Source: an uncultured Clostridia bacterium (lineage in GTDB: Bacteria > Bacillota > Clostridia > UBA1381). Taken from it: a stretch of 34,174 bases of DNA. This document shows, piece by piece, positions 17,359 through 23,728 of the stretch; position 1 is the first letter of the stretch, and every line of letters starts with the position of its first letter. The notes below the pieces were generated by a model that saw nothing but the letters and a program-made list of their open reading frames with translations, was not told the origin of the DNA and made no database searches. Position numbers and translations under genes: made by a program. Where the stretch lies: NCBI GenBank assembly GCA_904420525.1, contig CAJFVT010000017.1, positions 1 to 34,174 of the forward strand, written 5' to 3'.

Positions 17359-17982
17359 ATGAAAAAAATCAAGGTCACGAGAAGAACGACTGAATCGGAA
17401 ATGACGGTGACGCTCGATCTCTCACCGTTAAAGCCGGATTACAGAAAAAGGATAACAACGCCCATACCGTTCCTGAACCATATGCTTGAGCATATAGCCT
17501 ACAGGGCGGGCTTTAATATAGAAACTGAGCTGAAGCTGGCCGATTATTCACTGACGCACGTCGTTGCGGAGGATCTGGGCATCGCGCTAGGCAAGGCGGT
17601 AAAGGAGTATATCGATGGCACCGACGGCACTTACGGCTACGGTGACGCGATAGGAATTATCGATGAGGCAAAGGCTGAATGTGCAGTAAGCTTCGAGTCC
17701 CGCGCGTATATAGATTGGGACTGGCACGGCATAGAGCTGCCGAAGGAGACGGAGGGGATGCTCAGCGAGGATCTTGAGACGTTCCTTGACGGCTTTGTCC
17801 AGGGCGCGATGTGCACGCTGCATATAGATCTTTTCAAGGGACACAACGGTCACCATATCTGGGAGGCGGTATACCGCTCGGTAGGCTCGGCGCTCGGCAG
17901 GGCTGTGACTGTTGACGAGTCGCGCAGGGGCAAGACCTCGGGCGTAGCCGGGAAGATAGAGTGGATAACGGAAACCGAATGA
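17359..17982 (+). CDS. Imidazoleglycerol-phosphate dehydratase-like protein, altered substrate site
   Basis: The 207-residue protein has the duplicated fold and metal-motif layout of HisB (IGPD), which dehydrates imidazole glycerol phosphate. Seven of eight manganese ligands align (H41 in NHML, H67, E71, H155, H165, H166, E169), but the second His of the first HHxxE motif is V68. The conserved G-x-R-[YF]-G arginine is lost (TYGYG). The C-terminal P-S-T-K-G phosphate motif is missing (TSGVAGK), and DHML reads NHML. A metal-dependent dehydratase or isomerase acting on a non-histidine substrate is the likely reading. The start ATG 17359 follows AGAGGAG. The stop overlaps the next gene (ATGA). 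Confidence 0.82.
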   Translation: MKKIKVTRRTTESEMTVTLDLSPLKPDYRKRITTPIPFLNHMLEHIAYRAGFNIETELKLADYSLTHVVAEDLGIALGKAVKEYIDGTDGTYGYGDAIGIIDEAKAECAVSFESRAYIDWDWHGIELPKETEGMLSEDLETFLDGFVQGAMCTLHIDLFKGHNGHHIWEAVYRSVGSALGRAVTVDESRRGKTSGVAGKIEWITETE

Positions 17983-18998
17983 GCATGAACAGACTTCTGG
18001 ATAAATACGACACCGTCATATTCGATATGGACGGTGTTATAACGAGCGAGCAGAACTACTGGAACAGCGCCGCGCTGACAGTCCGTGAGTATCTTTCAAG
18101 CGGCAGGTATTTCGGTAACGGGGATATCGACGCCGCGGCGATGAGCGCTGATGTGAGTTCGATACGCGGCGAGGTGTTTTCGGATGACAGGCTCATAGAC
18201 GAGCTGAAATCGCGCGGCGTGAATTCAAACTGGGATCTTGGCTATGTAACGGTGCTTATAGCGCTTATAACGAAAAGCGCGGATCCTGAGAAGATCCTGG
18301 ATCATGCAAGGACGCTGCCGGACAATATCCTTGATATGTACGGGAGCCTGGCGGAGTCAGCTGCGGCCGCGGCTGGGCTTGATCCGGCGGAGGCCGGGCG
18401 AAACGGCAGGCTATGGACGGATATGCGCGACTGCTTTCAGGAGTGGTTTTTGGGTGATGATGTGTTCAGGGAGCAGTACGGCAGGGAGCCGGCGCAGACC
18501 GGTAAGCCGGGGCTTCTGCACAGCGAGCAGCCTATAATACCTATGGACAGTCTAAAAAAGCTGCTCTGCTCTCTTGCGGAGACAAAGCGCGTTTGCACCG
18601 GCACAGGCAGACCGTATGCGGAGCTGATAACGCCGCTGCGGGCGTGGAATGTTGAAAAGTATTTTGCGGAAAACGGGCTTTGCAATTATGACCATGTTGC
18701 CAAAGCGGAGAAGCGGTTTGAGGGTATGACGCTGACAAAGCCGCATCCGTATATGTTCCTGAAGGCTCTTTACGGCACTGATAAGGATGACGCATGGATA
18801 CTTTTCGGCGAGCATGACCGCTCCGAGATAGAGCGCGCGCTCGTGGTCGGCGACGCGGGAGCGGATATACTTGCGGCAAAGGCTATGGGAGCAGATTTCT
18901 GCGCTGTGCTTACGGGTGTTGCAGGCACGGCCGCAAGAGGCTTTTTTGAGGAGCAGGGCGCGGAGTACATACTGGGCTCTGCCGCTGATCTGCTGTGA
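17979..18998 (+). CDS. HAD-superfamily hydrolase (probable phosphatase), large cap
   Basis: The 339-residue protein has all HAD core motifs. The nucleophile and acid are D16 and D18 in FDMDGVITS, motif II is T207 in CTGTGRP, the lysine is K254 in TLTKPHP, and motif III is GDAGAD at 291-296. A large helical cap of about 170 residues sits between motifs I and II, longer than in simple phosphoglycolate phosphatases. The ATG at 17979 overlaps the HisB-like stop. GTG 17961 is possible but lies inside that gene. The coupling suggests it acts on the same metabolite; E. coli HisB is itself a HAD-IGPD fusion. The substrate is unknown. Confidence 0.85.
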   Translation: MSMNRLLDKYDTVIFDMDGVITSEQNYWNSAALTVREYLSSGRYFGNGDIDAAAMSADVSSIRGEVFSDDRLIDELKSRGVNSNWDLGYVTVLIALITKSADPEKILDHARTLPDNILDMYGSLAESAAAAAGLDPAEAGRNGRLWTDMRDCFQEWFLGDDVFREQYGREPAQTGKPGLLHSEQPIIPMDSLKKLLCSLAETKRVCTGTGRPYAELITPLRAWNVEKYFAENGLCNYDHVAKAEKRFEGMTLTKPHPYMFLKALYGTDKDDAWILFGEHDRSEIERALVVGDAGADILAAKAMGADFCAVLTGVAGTAARGFFEEQGAEYILGSAADLL

Positions 18999-19006
18999 AT
19001 ATGGAG

Positions 19007-19040
19007 GTGATCGCGAAGCGCTGCCGCGTTTTGCGGTCAC
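19007..19040 (+). other. Long leader hairpin before the fumarase-beta-like gene
   Basis: GTGATCGCGAAGCGC (19007-19021) pairs along all 15 positions with GCGTTTTGCGGTCAC (19026-19040), using three G-U pairs and a 4-nt loop. It lies wholly between the HAD stop and the next ribosome binding site and has no U-run. Its 3' arm is repeated exactly at 17314-17328, upstream of the HisB-like gene. Confidence 0.6.
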
Positions 19041-19059
19041 ATAATATGGAGATGGTGAT

Positions 19060-19611
19060 ATGGAGAAAAGAATAAAAGCGCCTATCGGCAAGGAAACGGC
19101 GCGCTCTCTCAGAGCGGGCGATAGTGTGCTAATCTCAGGCGTTATCTATACGGCCAGGGACGCCGCTCATGAACGTATGATCAGGCTGTTCCATGAGGGC
19201 GAGCCGTTCCCTATAGAGCTTAAGGATCAGGTGATATATTACGCCGGACCGTGTCCGGCGAAGCCGGGCGAGGTCATAGGCTCGTGCGGTCCTACTACCG
19301 CCGGGAGGATGGATGCGTACACGCCTGAGCTGCTTGATAACGGGCTTGGCGCGATGATAGGAAAGGGCGCGAGGAGCCCGGAGGTGGTCGAGGCGATGAA
19401 GCGGAACGGCTGCGTCTATTTCGGCGCAATCGGCGGCGCAGGTGCGCTTATAGCCGAGTGCATAAAAAAAGCCGAGATCATCGCATATGAGGATCTTGGC
19501 ACGGAGGCGATAAGGAGGCTGGAGGTCGAGGATCTCCCGGCCGTGGTGCTTATCGACTCTCAGGGCGGAGATCTGTACGAATCGGGACAGAAAGATTACA
19601 GAAAAATATAG
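19060..19611 (+). CDS. Fe-S hydro-lyase beta subunit, fumarase class I / tartrate dehydratase (TtdB-like)
   Basis: The 183-residue protein matches the C-terminal domain or beta subunit of class I fumarases and L-tartrate dehydratases. Features include AGDSVLISGVIYTARDAAHER, VIGSCGPTTAGRMD, GAMIGKGARS, YFGAIGGAGALIA and EDLGTEAIRRLEVEDLPAVV. This subunit supplies substrate-binding residues; the iron-sulfur cluster sits on the alpha subunit. No alpha gene is present anywhere in the window, which is unusual because the pair is normally adjacent. It may partner with a subunit encoded elsewhere or have a different role. The ATG at 19060 follows GGAG by 8 nt. Confidence 0.87.
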   Translation: MEKRIKAPIGKETARSLRAGDSVLISGVIYTARDAAHERMIRLFHEGEPFPIELKDQVIYYAGPCPAKPGEVIGSCGPTTAGRMDAYTPELLDNGLGAMIGKGARSPEVVEAMKRNGCVYFGAIGGAGALIAECIKKAEIIAYEDLGTEAIRRLEVEDLPAVVLIDSQGGDLYESGQKDYRKI

Positions 19612-19628
19612 GGTCATAAACCGCGTGT

Positions 19629-19676
19629 CTTACACATATAATTTAATTACGCATTCTTTTGCGAATAAAGTGTAAG
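19629..19676 (+). promoter_or_regulatory. Inverted repeat that could hide the next ribosome binding site
   Basis: CTTACAC (19629-19635) pairs with GTGTAAG (19670-19676). The second arm overlaps the AAGGG ribosome binding site (19674-19678) of the following small gene. A smaller CGCA/TGCG pair lies inside the loop. A TATAAT box sits at 19637-19642 but has no good -35, so whether a transcript starts upstream of the hairpin is unclear. Confidence 0.3.
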
Positions 19677-19687
19677 GGATGATGGCA

Positions 19688-19999
19688 ATGGAAGAAAAAC
19701 AGCGCACTGATACGGAAGACAATACCGGGAGCAGGACATATCAATACATAATACCGAGAATGGTCAGCGAGAAATACTCTGATATCGTCTGTTACGGAGT
19801 AAGACTGGAAAAGGTCACGGCTGAGCAGGGCAGAGGAAAAGCCGTGCTGTCCGCGCAGATAGACGATGTGTTTTTCCGGTATGAGGACGCATTGCTTTTT
19901 GTGGAATACGCGCGCAGGAACAGAACGGAGCCGTACCGGCTGCGGGAGGCTCTGGAGCGGTTCACGCGCGAGCATATCATGTGCGCGGCGGGCGCGTGA
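19688..19999 (+). CDS. Small conserved-looking protein of unknown function (DUF6514-like)
   Basis: The 103-residue soluble protein has a short polar N-terminus. A core follows with alternating beta strands (DIVCYGVRLEKV, AVLSAQIDDVFF) and two helices (YEDALLFVEYARRN, PYRLREALERFTREH). The layout resembles the small Firmicute family DUF6514; I offer this from memory of its pattern, with modest confidence. Starts at 19679 and 19682 are in frame, but AAGGG (19674-19678) best fits ATG 19688. It sits 76 bp after the TtdB-like gene and 55 bp before murI. No function can be assigned. Confidence 0.65.
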   Translation: MEEKQRTDTEDNTGSRTYQYIIPRMVSEKYSDIVCYGVRLEKVTAEQGRGKAVLSAQIDDVFFRYEDALLFVEYARRNRTEPYRLREALERFTREHIMCAAGA

Positions 20000-20054
20000 A
20001 GGCCTCCGCTATACTATACATATAAAAATAATAAGCGACGAAAGAAGAACGGTA

Positions 20055-20837
20055 ATGAAAATAGGAATATTTGATTCCGGTATAGGCGGTCTGTCCGTCC
20101 TGCACCGTGCCCGTAAAATGCTGCCCGGAGCGCAGTTTATATACTATGCGGATGAAAAACACGTGCCTTACGGTGAAAAGACGCCGGAGGAGATACGCGT
20201 GTTCATAGGCGAGATATTCGGTTTCATGATAGAGAGAAGGGCTGACGCTATCGTCATAGCCTGCAATACTGCCACGAGCGCCGTGACGCGGGAATACAGA
20301 AACAGCTTTTCCGTGCCGATAATAGGCATGGAGCCTGCGGTAAAGAAGGCTGTCGATCTTTACGGTGATGAGGACAGACGTATACTTGTCGCCGCTACGC
20401 CGATAACGATAAAGGGTCAGAAGCTCCATGAGCTTGTCGAGCGCGTGGACACACGCGGCATGGTCGATCTGATAGAGCTGCCCGCGCTCGTGCGCTTTGC
20501 CGAGAAAGGGATGTTTGAGTCCGGTGAGGCGGAGGAATATCTGAGGAGCGCGCTCAGCGGCTATGAGCTGAGCGATTACGGCACGATCGTTCTCGGCTGT
20601 ACGCATTTCAATTATTTCAAGAGATCGTTCCGGCGCATATTCGGCGAAGATATCAGGTTTACCGACGGCAATGAGGGTACGGTAAAGCAGGTGCAAAGGC
20701 TGCTGCCGGATCGTGAGGATACGAATGAAGCGGGCGGAACGGAGTTCTATTTTTCGGGCGAACGTGTAGGCGCTGAGCAGCGCAGGTTTATCGACCGCTG
20801 CCTGGCCCAGTTAGACAGCGTTTTCGATATCGAATAA
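20055..20837 (+). CDS. murI: Glutamate racemase
   Basis: MurI converts L- to D-glutamate for peptidoglycan. The 260-residue product has IGIFDSGIGGLSV at the N-terminus. The two catalytic cysteines are C70 (ACNTATSA) and C182 (GCTHFNYF), and IYYADEKHVPYG lies in between. The length is normal. The frame extends far upstream without meaning; ATG 20055 gives the family N-terminus, though its ribosome binding site (GAAAGAAG) is weak. The last Glu codon and the TAA stop lie inside the left copy of a 22-bp direct repeat that reappears after the toxin-antitoxin pair. Confidence 0.96.
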   Translation: MKIGIFDSGIGGLSVLHRARKMLPGAQFIYYADEKHVPYGEKTPEEIRVFIGEIFGFMIERRADAIVIACNTATSAVTREYRNSFSVPIIGMEPAVKKAVDLYGDEDRRILVAATPITIKGQKLHELVERVDTRGMVDLIELPALVRFAEKGMFESGEAEEYLRSALSGYELSDYGTIVLGCTHFNYFKRSFRRIFGEDIRFTDGNEGTVKQVQRLLPDREDTNEAGGTEFYFSGERVGAEQRRFIDRCLAQLDSVFDIE

Positions 20838-20853
20838 TATCGTGAAAGGAAGA
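20832..20853 (+). repeat. 22-bp direct repeat, left copy
   Basis: This copy begins in the last sense codon of murI (GAATAATATCG...) and ends in the toxin gene's ribosome binding site (...GAAAGGAAGA). It is identical over 22 bp to 21355-21376. Together the copies bracket the toxin-antitoxin genes with a period of 523 bp. Confidence 0.95.
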
Positions 20854-20858
20854 AAGCA

Positions 20859-21119
20859 TTGAAAATAAAGTATTCAAGAAGTTCTCTGAAATTTTTAAGC
20901 AGATTGGATAAGAAATCCGTACAGCGTATAAGAGAAGCGATACAGGGACTTACAAAAAATCCGCCGGAAGGTGATATAAAAGTTATGGCGGGATATACTG
21001 ATAACAGAAAAAGACTTCGTGTAGGAGCATGGAGAGTTATATATAATTATTCAAATGAAAATGAAGTAAGGATACTTTTAATAATAGATATTGGAAATCG
21101 CGGTGATATTTATAAGTAA
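20859..21119 (+). CDS. Type II toxin, RelE/ParE superfamily
   Basis: The 86-residue basic protein has the RelE/ParE fold pattern. It contains KIKYSRSSLKFLSRLDKK, an RIREAIQGLTKNPPEGD helix-loop, then KRLRVGAWRVIYNYSNENEVRILLIIDIGNRGDIYK. The VGAWRVIY strand and the C-terminal IGNRGDIYK are typical of RelE-like ribosome-dependent mRNA endonucleases. Start is TTG 20859, 8 nt after AAAGGA, which lies in the repeat. Base composition is visibly AT-richer than murI or csoR, suggesting acquisition. The toxin precedes the antitoxin, the less common order. Confidence 0.88.
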   Translation: MKIKYSRSSLKFLSRLDKKSVQRIREAIQGLTKNPPEGDIKVMAGYTDNRKRLRVGAWRVIYNYSNENEVRILLIIDIGNRGDIYK

Positions 21120-21131
21120 GGAGGAAAAATT

Positions 21132-21350
21132 ATGTCAGGAATTGTTAAGAATGCGGCAAAAATGATGGAAATGCTTCCTGAGGAAGATAAGCGTTTTGCG
21201 TATGAATTTATCAAAAAGCTTGTGCTGGCATGGGATCCGGATTTTACAAAGGTAACAGATGAAGAACGGCGGAATATAGAAGAAGCGGAGCAAAGTGGGT
21301 TTGTTGATGAAGAGGACATCAATTGGGATGATTTAAGCGCAGTATTTTGA
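21132..21350 (+). CDS. Probable cognate antitoxin
   Basis: The 72-residue protein has an acidic C-terminal half (EERRNIEEAEQSGFVDEEDINWDD) suited to wrapping a basic toxin. Its N-terminal helical part (AAKMMEMLPEEDKRFAYEFIKKLV) resembles small proteins found beside RelE toxins in Clostridia. I see no clear ribbon-helix-helix or HTH motif, so DNA binding is uncertain. AAGGAGG (21118-21124) overlaps the toxin stop and precedes the ATG by 7 nt, indicating tight coupling. It is AT-rich like the toxin. Confidence 0.78.
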   Translation: MSGIVKNAAKMMEMLPEEDKRFAYEFIKKLVLAWDPDFTKVTDEERRNIEEAEQSGFVDEEDINWDDLSAVF

Positions 21351-21354
21351 GATA

Positions 21355-21376
21355 GAATAATATCGTGAAAGGAAGA
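21355..21376 (+). repeat. 22-bp direct repeat, right copy
   Basis: Identical to 20832-20853. Here the GAATAA that ends murI in the left copy is non-coding, and the GAAAGGAAGA part supplies the csoR ribosome binding site. The simplest reading is an ancestral murI-csoR junction duplicated when the toxin-antitoxin cassette entered. Confidence 0.95.
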
Positions 21377-21383
21377 GGAACAT

Positions 21384-21656
21384 ATGAAGCAGTGCATGGA
21401 TTCTGAAAATCTTCACAGAAGGTTTAAAAAGATCATAGGACAGGTACAGGCTATAGACAGGATGGTCGATGAGGATGTTCCATGTGAGGACGTGCTCTCA
21501 CTCATAAACGCGGCAAAGTCTGCGCTTCACAGCGCCGGACAGGTGGTGCTTGAGGGACACATCAAGCACTGTGTCCGTGAGGGCATCGAGCACGGCGACG
21601 CCGACAAAACTATAGAGAATTTCACGAACGCCGTAAAACGGTTCGCGAATATGTGA
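21384..21656 (+). CDS. csoR: CsoR-family metal-sensing transcriptional repressor
   Basis: The 90-residue all-helical DUF156 protein represses metal-efflux genes until it binds metal. The CsoR ligand set is present as C34 (VPCEDVL), H59 and C63 (LEGHIKHC), the Cys-His-Cys arrangement known for Cu(I). The N-terminal RRFKKIIGQVQAIDRMVDED is the family signature. The ATG at 21384 uses a ribosome binding site inside the right copy of the 22-bp repeat. A strong terminator follows, so csoR is probably expressed with murI rather than with the ATPase. Its likely operators lie just downstream. Confidence 0.93.
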   Translation: MKQCMDSENLHRRFKKIIGQVQAIDRMVDEDVPCEDVLSLINAAKSALHSAGQVVLEGHIKHCVREGIEHGDADKTIENFTNAVKRFANM

Positions 21657-21661
21657 GCTTT

Positions 21662-21712
21662 CATGGCTGCTGCAAAATGCTTATGTGTTTTTGCAGCAGC
21701 CATGTTTTTTTT
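21662..21712 (+). terminator. Strong intrinsic terminator after csoR
   Basis: A 16-bp perfect stem (21662-21677 with 21689-21704, core CATGGCTGCTGCAAAA) is followed by eight T's (21705-21712). Confidence 0.97.
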
Positions 21713-21724
21713 CTTGCTTTCCTC

Positions 21725-21753
21725 TTGACAAATGATACCCATAGGGGTATAAT
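21725..21753 (+). promoter_or_regulatory. Promoter of the metal ATPase gene
   Basis: A full consensus TTGACA (21725-21730), a 17-bp spacer and TATAAT (21748-21753) form the best promoter in the window. A palindromic operator fills most of the spacer, as expected for a tightly repressed gene. Confidence 0.95.
21735..21750. promoter_or_regulatory. CsoR-type operator 1
   Basis: ATACCCATAGGGGTAT is an A/T-flanked C-tract/G-tract palindrome with 6-bp arms, of the kind bound by CsoR-family tetramers. It lies between the -35 and -10 boxes and overlaps the first bases of the -10, so bound repressor would exclude polymerase. Confidence 0.85.
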
Positions 21754-21759
21754 ATACAT

Positions 21760-21775
21760 ATACCCCTAATGGTAT
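21760..21775. promoter_or_regulatory. CsoR-type operator 2
   Basis: ATACCCCTAATGGTAT repeats the pattern of operator 1 with one arm mismatch, centred 25 bp downstream. It covers the expected transcription start. Two sites suggest binding of two repressor tetramers. Confidence 0.75.
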
Positions 21776-21805
21776 AAATATCTGATGGTACGGAGGAGAT
21801 CAAGG

Positions 21806-23695
21806 GTGAAGAAAACTATAGACAGATGGGCGGAGAAGCTGGAGAGTCTTTTGGAGAAGGGCGGAACAAGGAAGGATATCGCGCTGCTTGCGGTTTCGGG
21901 GATAGCTCTGCTTGTGAGTATTTTCGGAGCTGACGCGCTGCCGTTCGATCCGGCATGGATCGCTGTGATCCTCTGCGGCGTCCCTATAATCCTGGAGGCC
22001 GTGATAGGTCTGGTAACGGCGTTTGATATCAAGGCCGATGTGCTGGTTTCTCTTGCGCTGGCAGCATCGCTGTTTATCGGCGAGGATTTTGCGGCCGGTG
22101 AGGTGGCGTTCATCATGCAGCTGGGCGCGCTGCTGGAGGATCTGACGGTCGCGAGGGCGCGGGCCGGCATAGAAAAGCTGGTCGATCTGTCGCCGCGCAC
22201 TGCCAGGGTCATAAACGGCGGTGAGGAGAAAATGATCCCGGCGGAGCAGGTCAGCCCCGGGGATATGATCCGGGTGCTTCCGGGAGAGACTATACCGGCA
22301 GACGGCGTTGTCACTGCCGGCAGAACATCGGTGGATCAGGCGGTTATGACGGGAGAATCATTACCTGTCGATAAGGCTGAGGGCGACGAGGTGTCGAGCG
22401 GAACAGTGAACCAATTCGGAGCATTTGAGATGAGGGCGGAAAGGACGGGTGAGGACAGCTCGATACAGAGGATGATACGGCTCGTCCGGTCCGCGGATGC
22501 GGGAAAGGCGAAGATCGTTGGTATAGCGGACAGATGGGCTACATGGATAGTGGTCACGGCTCTTGCGGCGGCGATCATTACCGGTATCGCAACAGGCGAG
22601 ATAATACGCGCCGTAACGATACTCGTTGTGTTCTGCCCGTGCGCGCTTGTCCTGGCCACGCCTACAGCTATAATGGCGGCGATAGGCAATGCGGCAAAGC
22701 ATGGTTTTCTCGTCCGCGAGGGAGATGCGCTCGAGCGGCTCGCCAAGGTGAAAAAGGCGGCCTTTGACAAGACGGGAACGCTTACATATGGTGTGCCTGA
22801 GGTGACGGCTGTGGAAAGCGGCGGAACGGGCGAAAAAGAGCTGTATATGCTCACGGCTGCCGCGGAACAGCTTTCTGAGCATCCGCTGGGCAAGGCGGTG
22901 GTGAGCTGCTTTAAGCGTGATCACGGTGAAAAGCTGCCGGAGGCACATGATTTTGATATGATACCGGGCAGAGGCGTGGAGGCCTTGGCCGGCGGAAAAA
23001 AAGTAACAGCAGGAAATGCCGCGCTTATGGAGGAGCGGGGGATAGAGCTGACTCCGGAGCTGAGGCAGAGAGCCGAAGCGCACATATCTGAGGGCTGTAC
23101 AGTGATATATACGGCAGTGAACGGAAGGGCCGCCGGATTTATTGCGCTTTCGGACACGGTGCGCGGCGACAGCAGAGCTGTGATAGCCGGCCTTAAGGGA
23201 ATCGGTGTAAGTCCCGTGCTGCTGACCGGCGACAACAGGAACGCGGCCGGGAAAATAGCCTCCGAGCTGGATATAGATGAGGTATACGCGGAATGTCTGC
23301 CGGAGGATAAGCTCGATATCATTGAGTCCTTTCAAGGAAACGGTATGCCGGTATGCATGGTGGGCGACGGGATAAACGATGCTCCGGCGCTCAAAAAGGC
23401 CGAGGTCGGGATAGCTATGGGAGGAGTAGGAAGCGACATAGCGGTCGAGGCCGCGGATATAGCTCTTGCAAATGACGAGGTAAGGGAGCTGCCGCATCTG
23501 CTTGCGCTGTCAAAACGAATGATGCTTACGATCAAATGCAATCTGACGTTTTCAATGGTGCTGAATTTTGCGGCGGTGATCCTAGCGATAACGGGGATAC
23601 TGGATCCGGTAGTTGGCGCGCTCGTCCATAACGCCGGTTCTGTTATAGTTATAATCAATTCGGCGTTTCTGCTGAAATGGAAGAAAAAGCATTGA
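21806..23695 (+). CDS. P1B-type heavy-metal translocating ATPase (no N-terminal metal-binding domain)
   Basis: The 629-residue metal efflux pump has the actuator TGES (182-185), the membrane CPC motif (277-279), phosphorylated D321 in DKTGTL, HP at H359 (SEHPLG) and GDGINDAPA (D521). It lacks an N-terminal HMA/CxxC domain. The promoter palindromes and csoR point to copper. However, the last helices read VLNFAAV and H608-N-A-G-S, not the YN and MxxSS pattern of Cu(I) pumps, so specificity is open. The frame extends to ATG 21785, but GGAGGAG (21792-21798) falls inside that extension and sets the start at GTG 21806. Confidence 0.92.
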   Translation: MKKTIDRWAEKLESLLEKGGTRKDIALLAVSGIALLVSIFGADALPFDPAWIAVILCGVPIILEAVIGLVTAFDIKADVLVSLALAASLFIGEDFAAGEVAFIMQLGALLEDLTVARARAGIEKLVDLSPRTARVINGGEEKMIPAEQVSPGDMIRVLPGETIPADGVVTAGRTSVDQAVMTGESLPVDKAEGDEVSSGTVNQFGAFEMRAERTGEDSSIQRMIRLVRSADAGKAKIVGIADRWATWIVVTALAAAIITGIATGEIIRAVTILVVFCPCALVLATPTAIMAAIGNAAKHGFLVREGDALERLAKVKKAAFDKTGTLTYGVPEVTAVESGGTGEKELYMLTAAAEQLSEHPLGKAVVSCFKRDHGEKLPEAHDFDMIPGRGVEALAGGKKVTAGNAALMEERGIELTPELRQRAEAHISEGCTVIYTAVNGRAAGFIALSDTVRGDSRAVIAGLKGIGVSPVLLTGDNRNAAGKIASELDIDEVYAECLPEDKLDIIESFQGNGMPVCMVGDGINDAPALKKAEVGIAMGGVGSDIAVEAADIALANDEVRELPHLLALSKRMMLTIKCNLTFSMVLNFAAVILAITGILDPVVGALVHNAGSVIVIINSAFLLKWKKKH

Positions 23696-23728
23696 GTCCT
23701 TTTAGGAATGTTGAGTTAAGAACCGCAT

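Noticed and set aside
15937-17982. Reading the HisD-like and HisB-like genes as a fragment of an ordinary histidine operon
   Set aside because: No other his gene is nearby, and specific ligand residues are replaced in both proteins. It remains possible if the genome has no other copies.
22361-23497. Long minus-strand open frame opposite the metal ATPase
   Set aside because: It is the mirror of a well-supported gene, has no ribosome binding site, and its Arg/His/Tyr-rich translation is typical of antisense frames.
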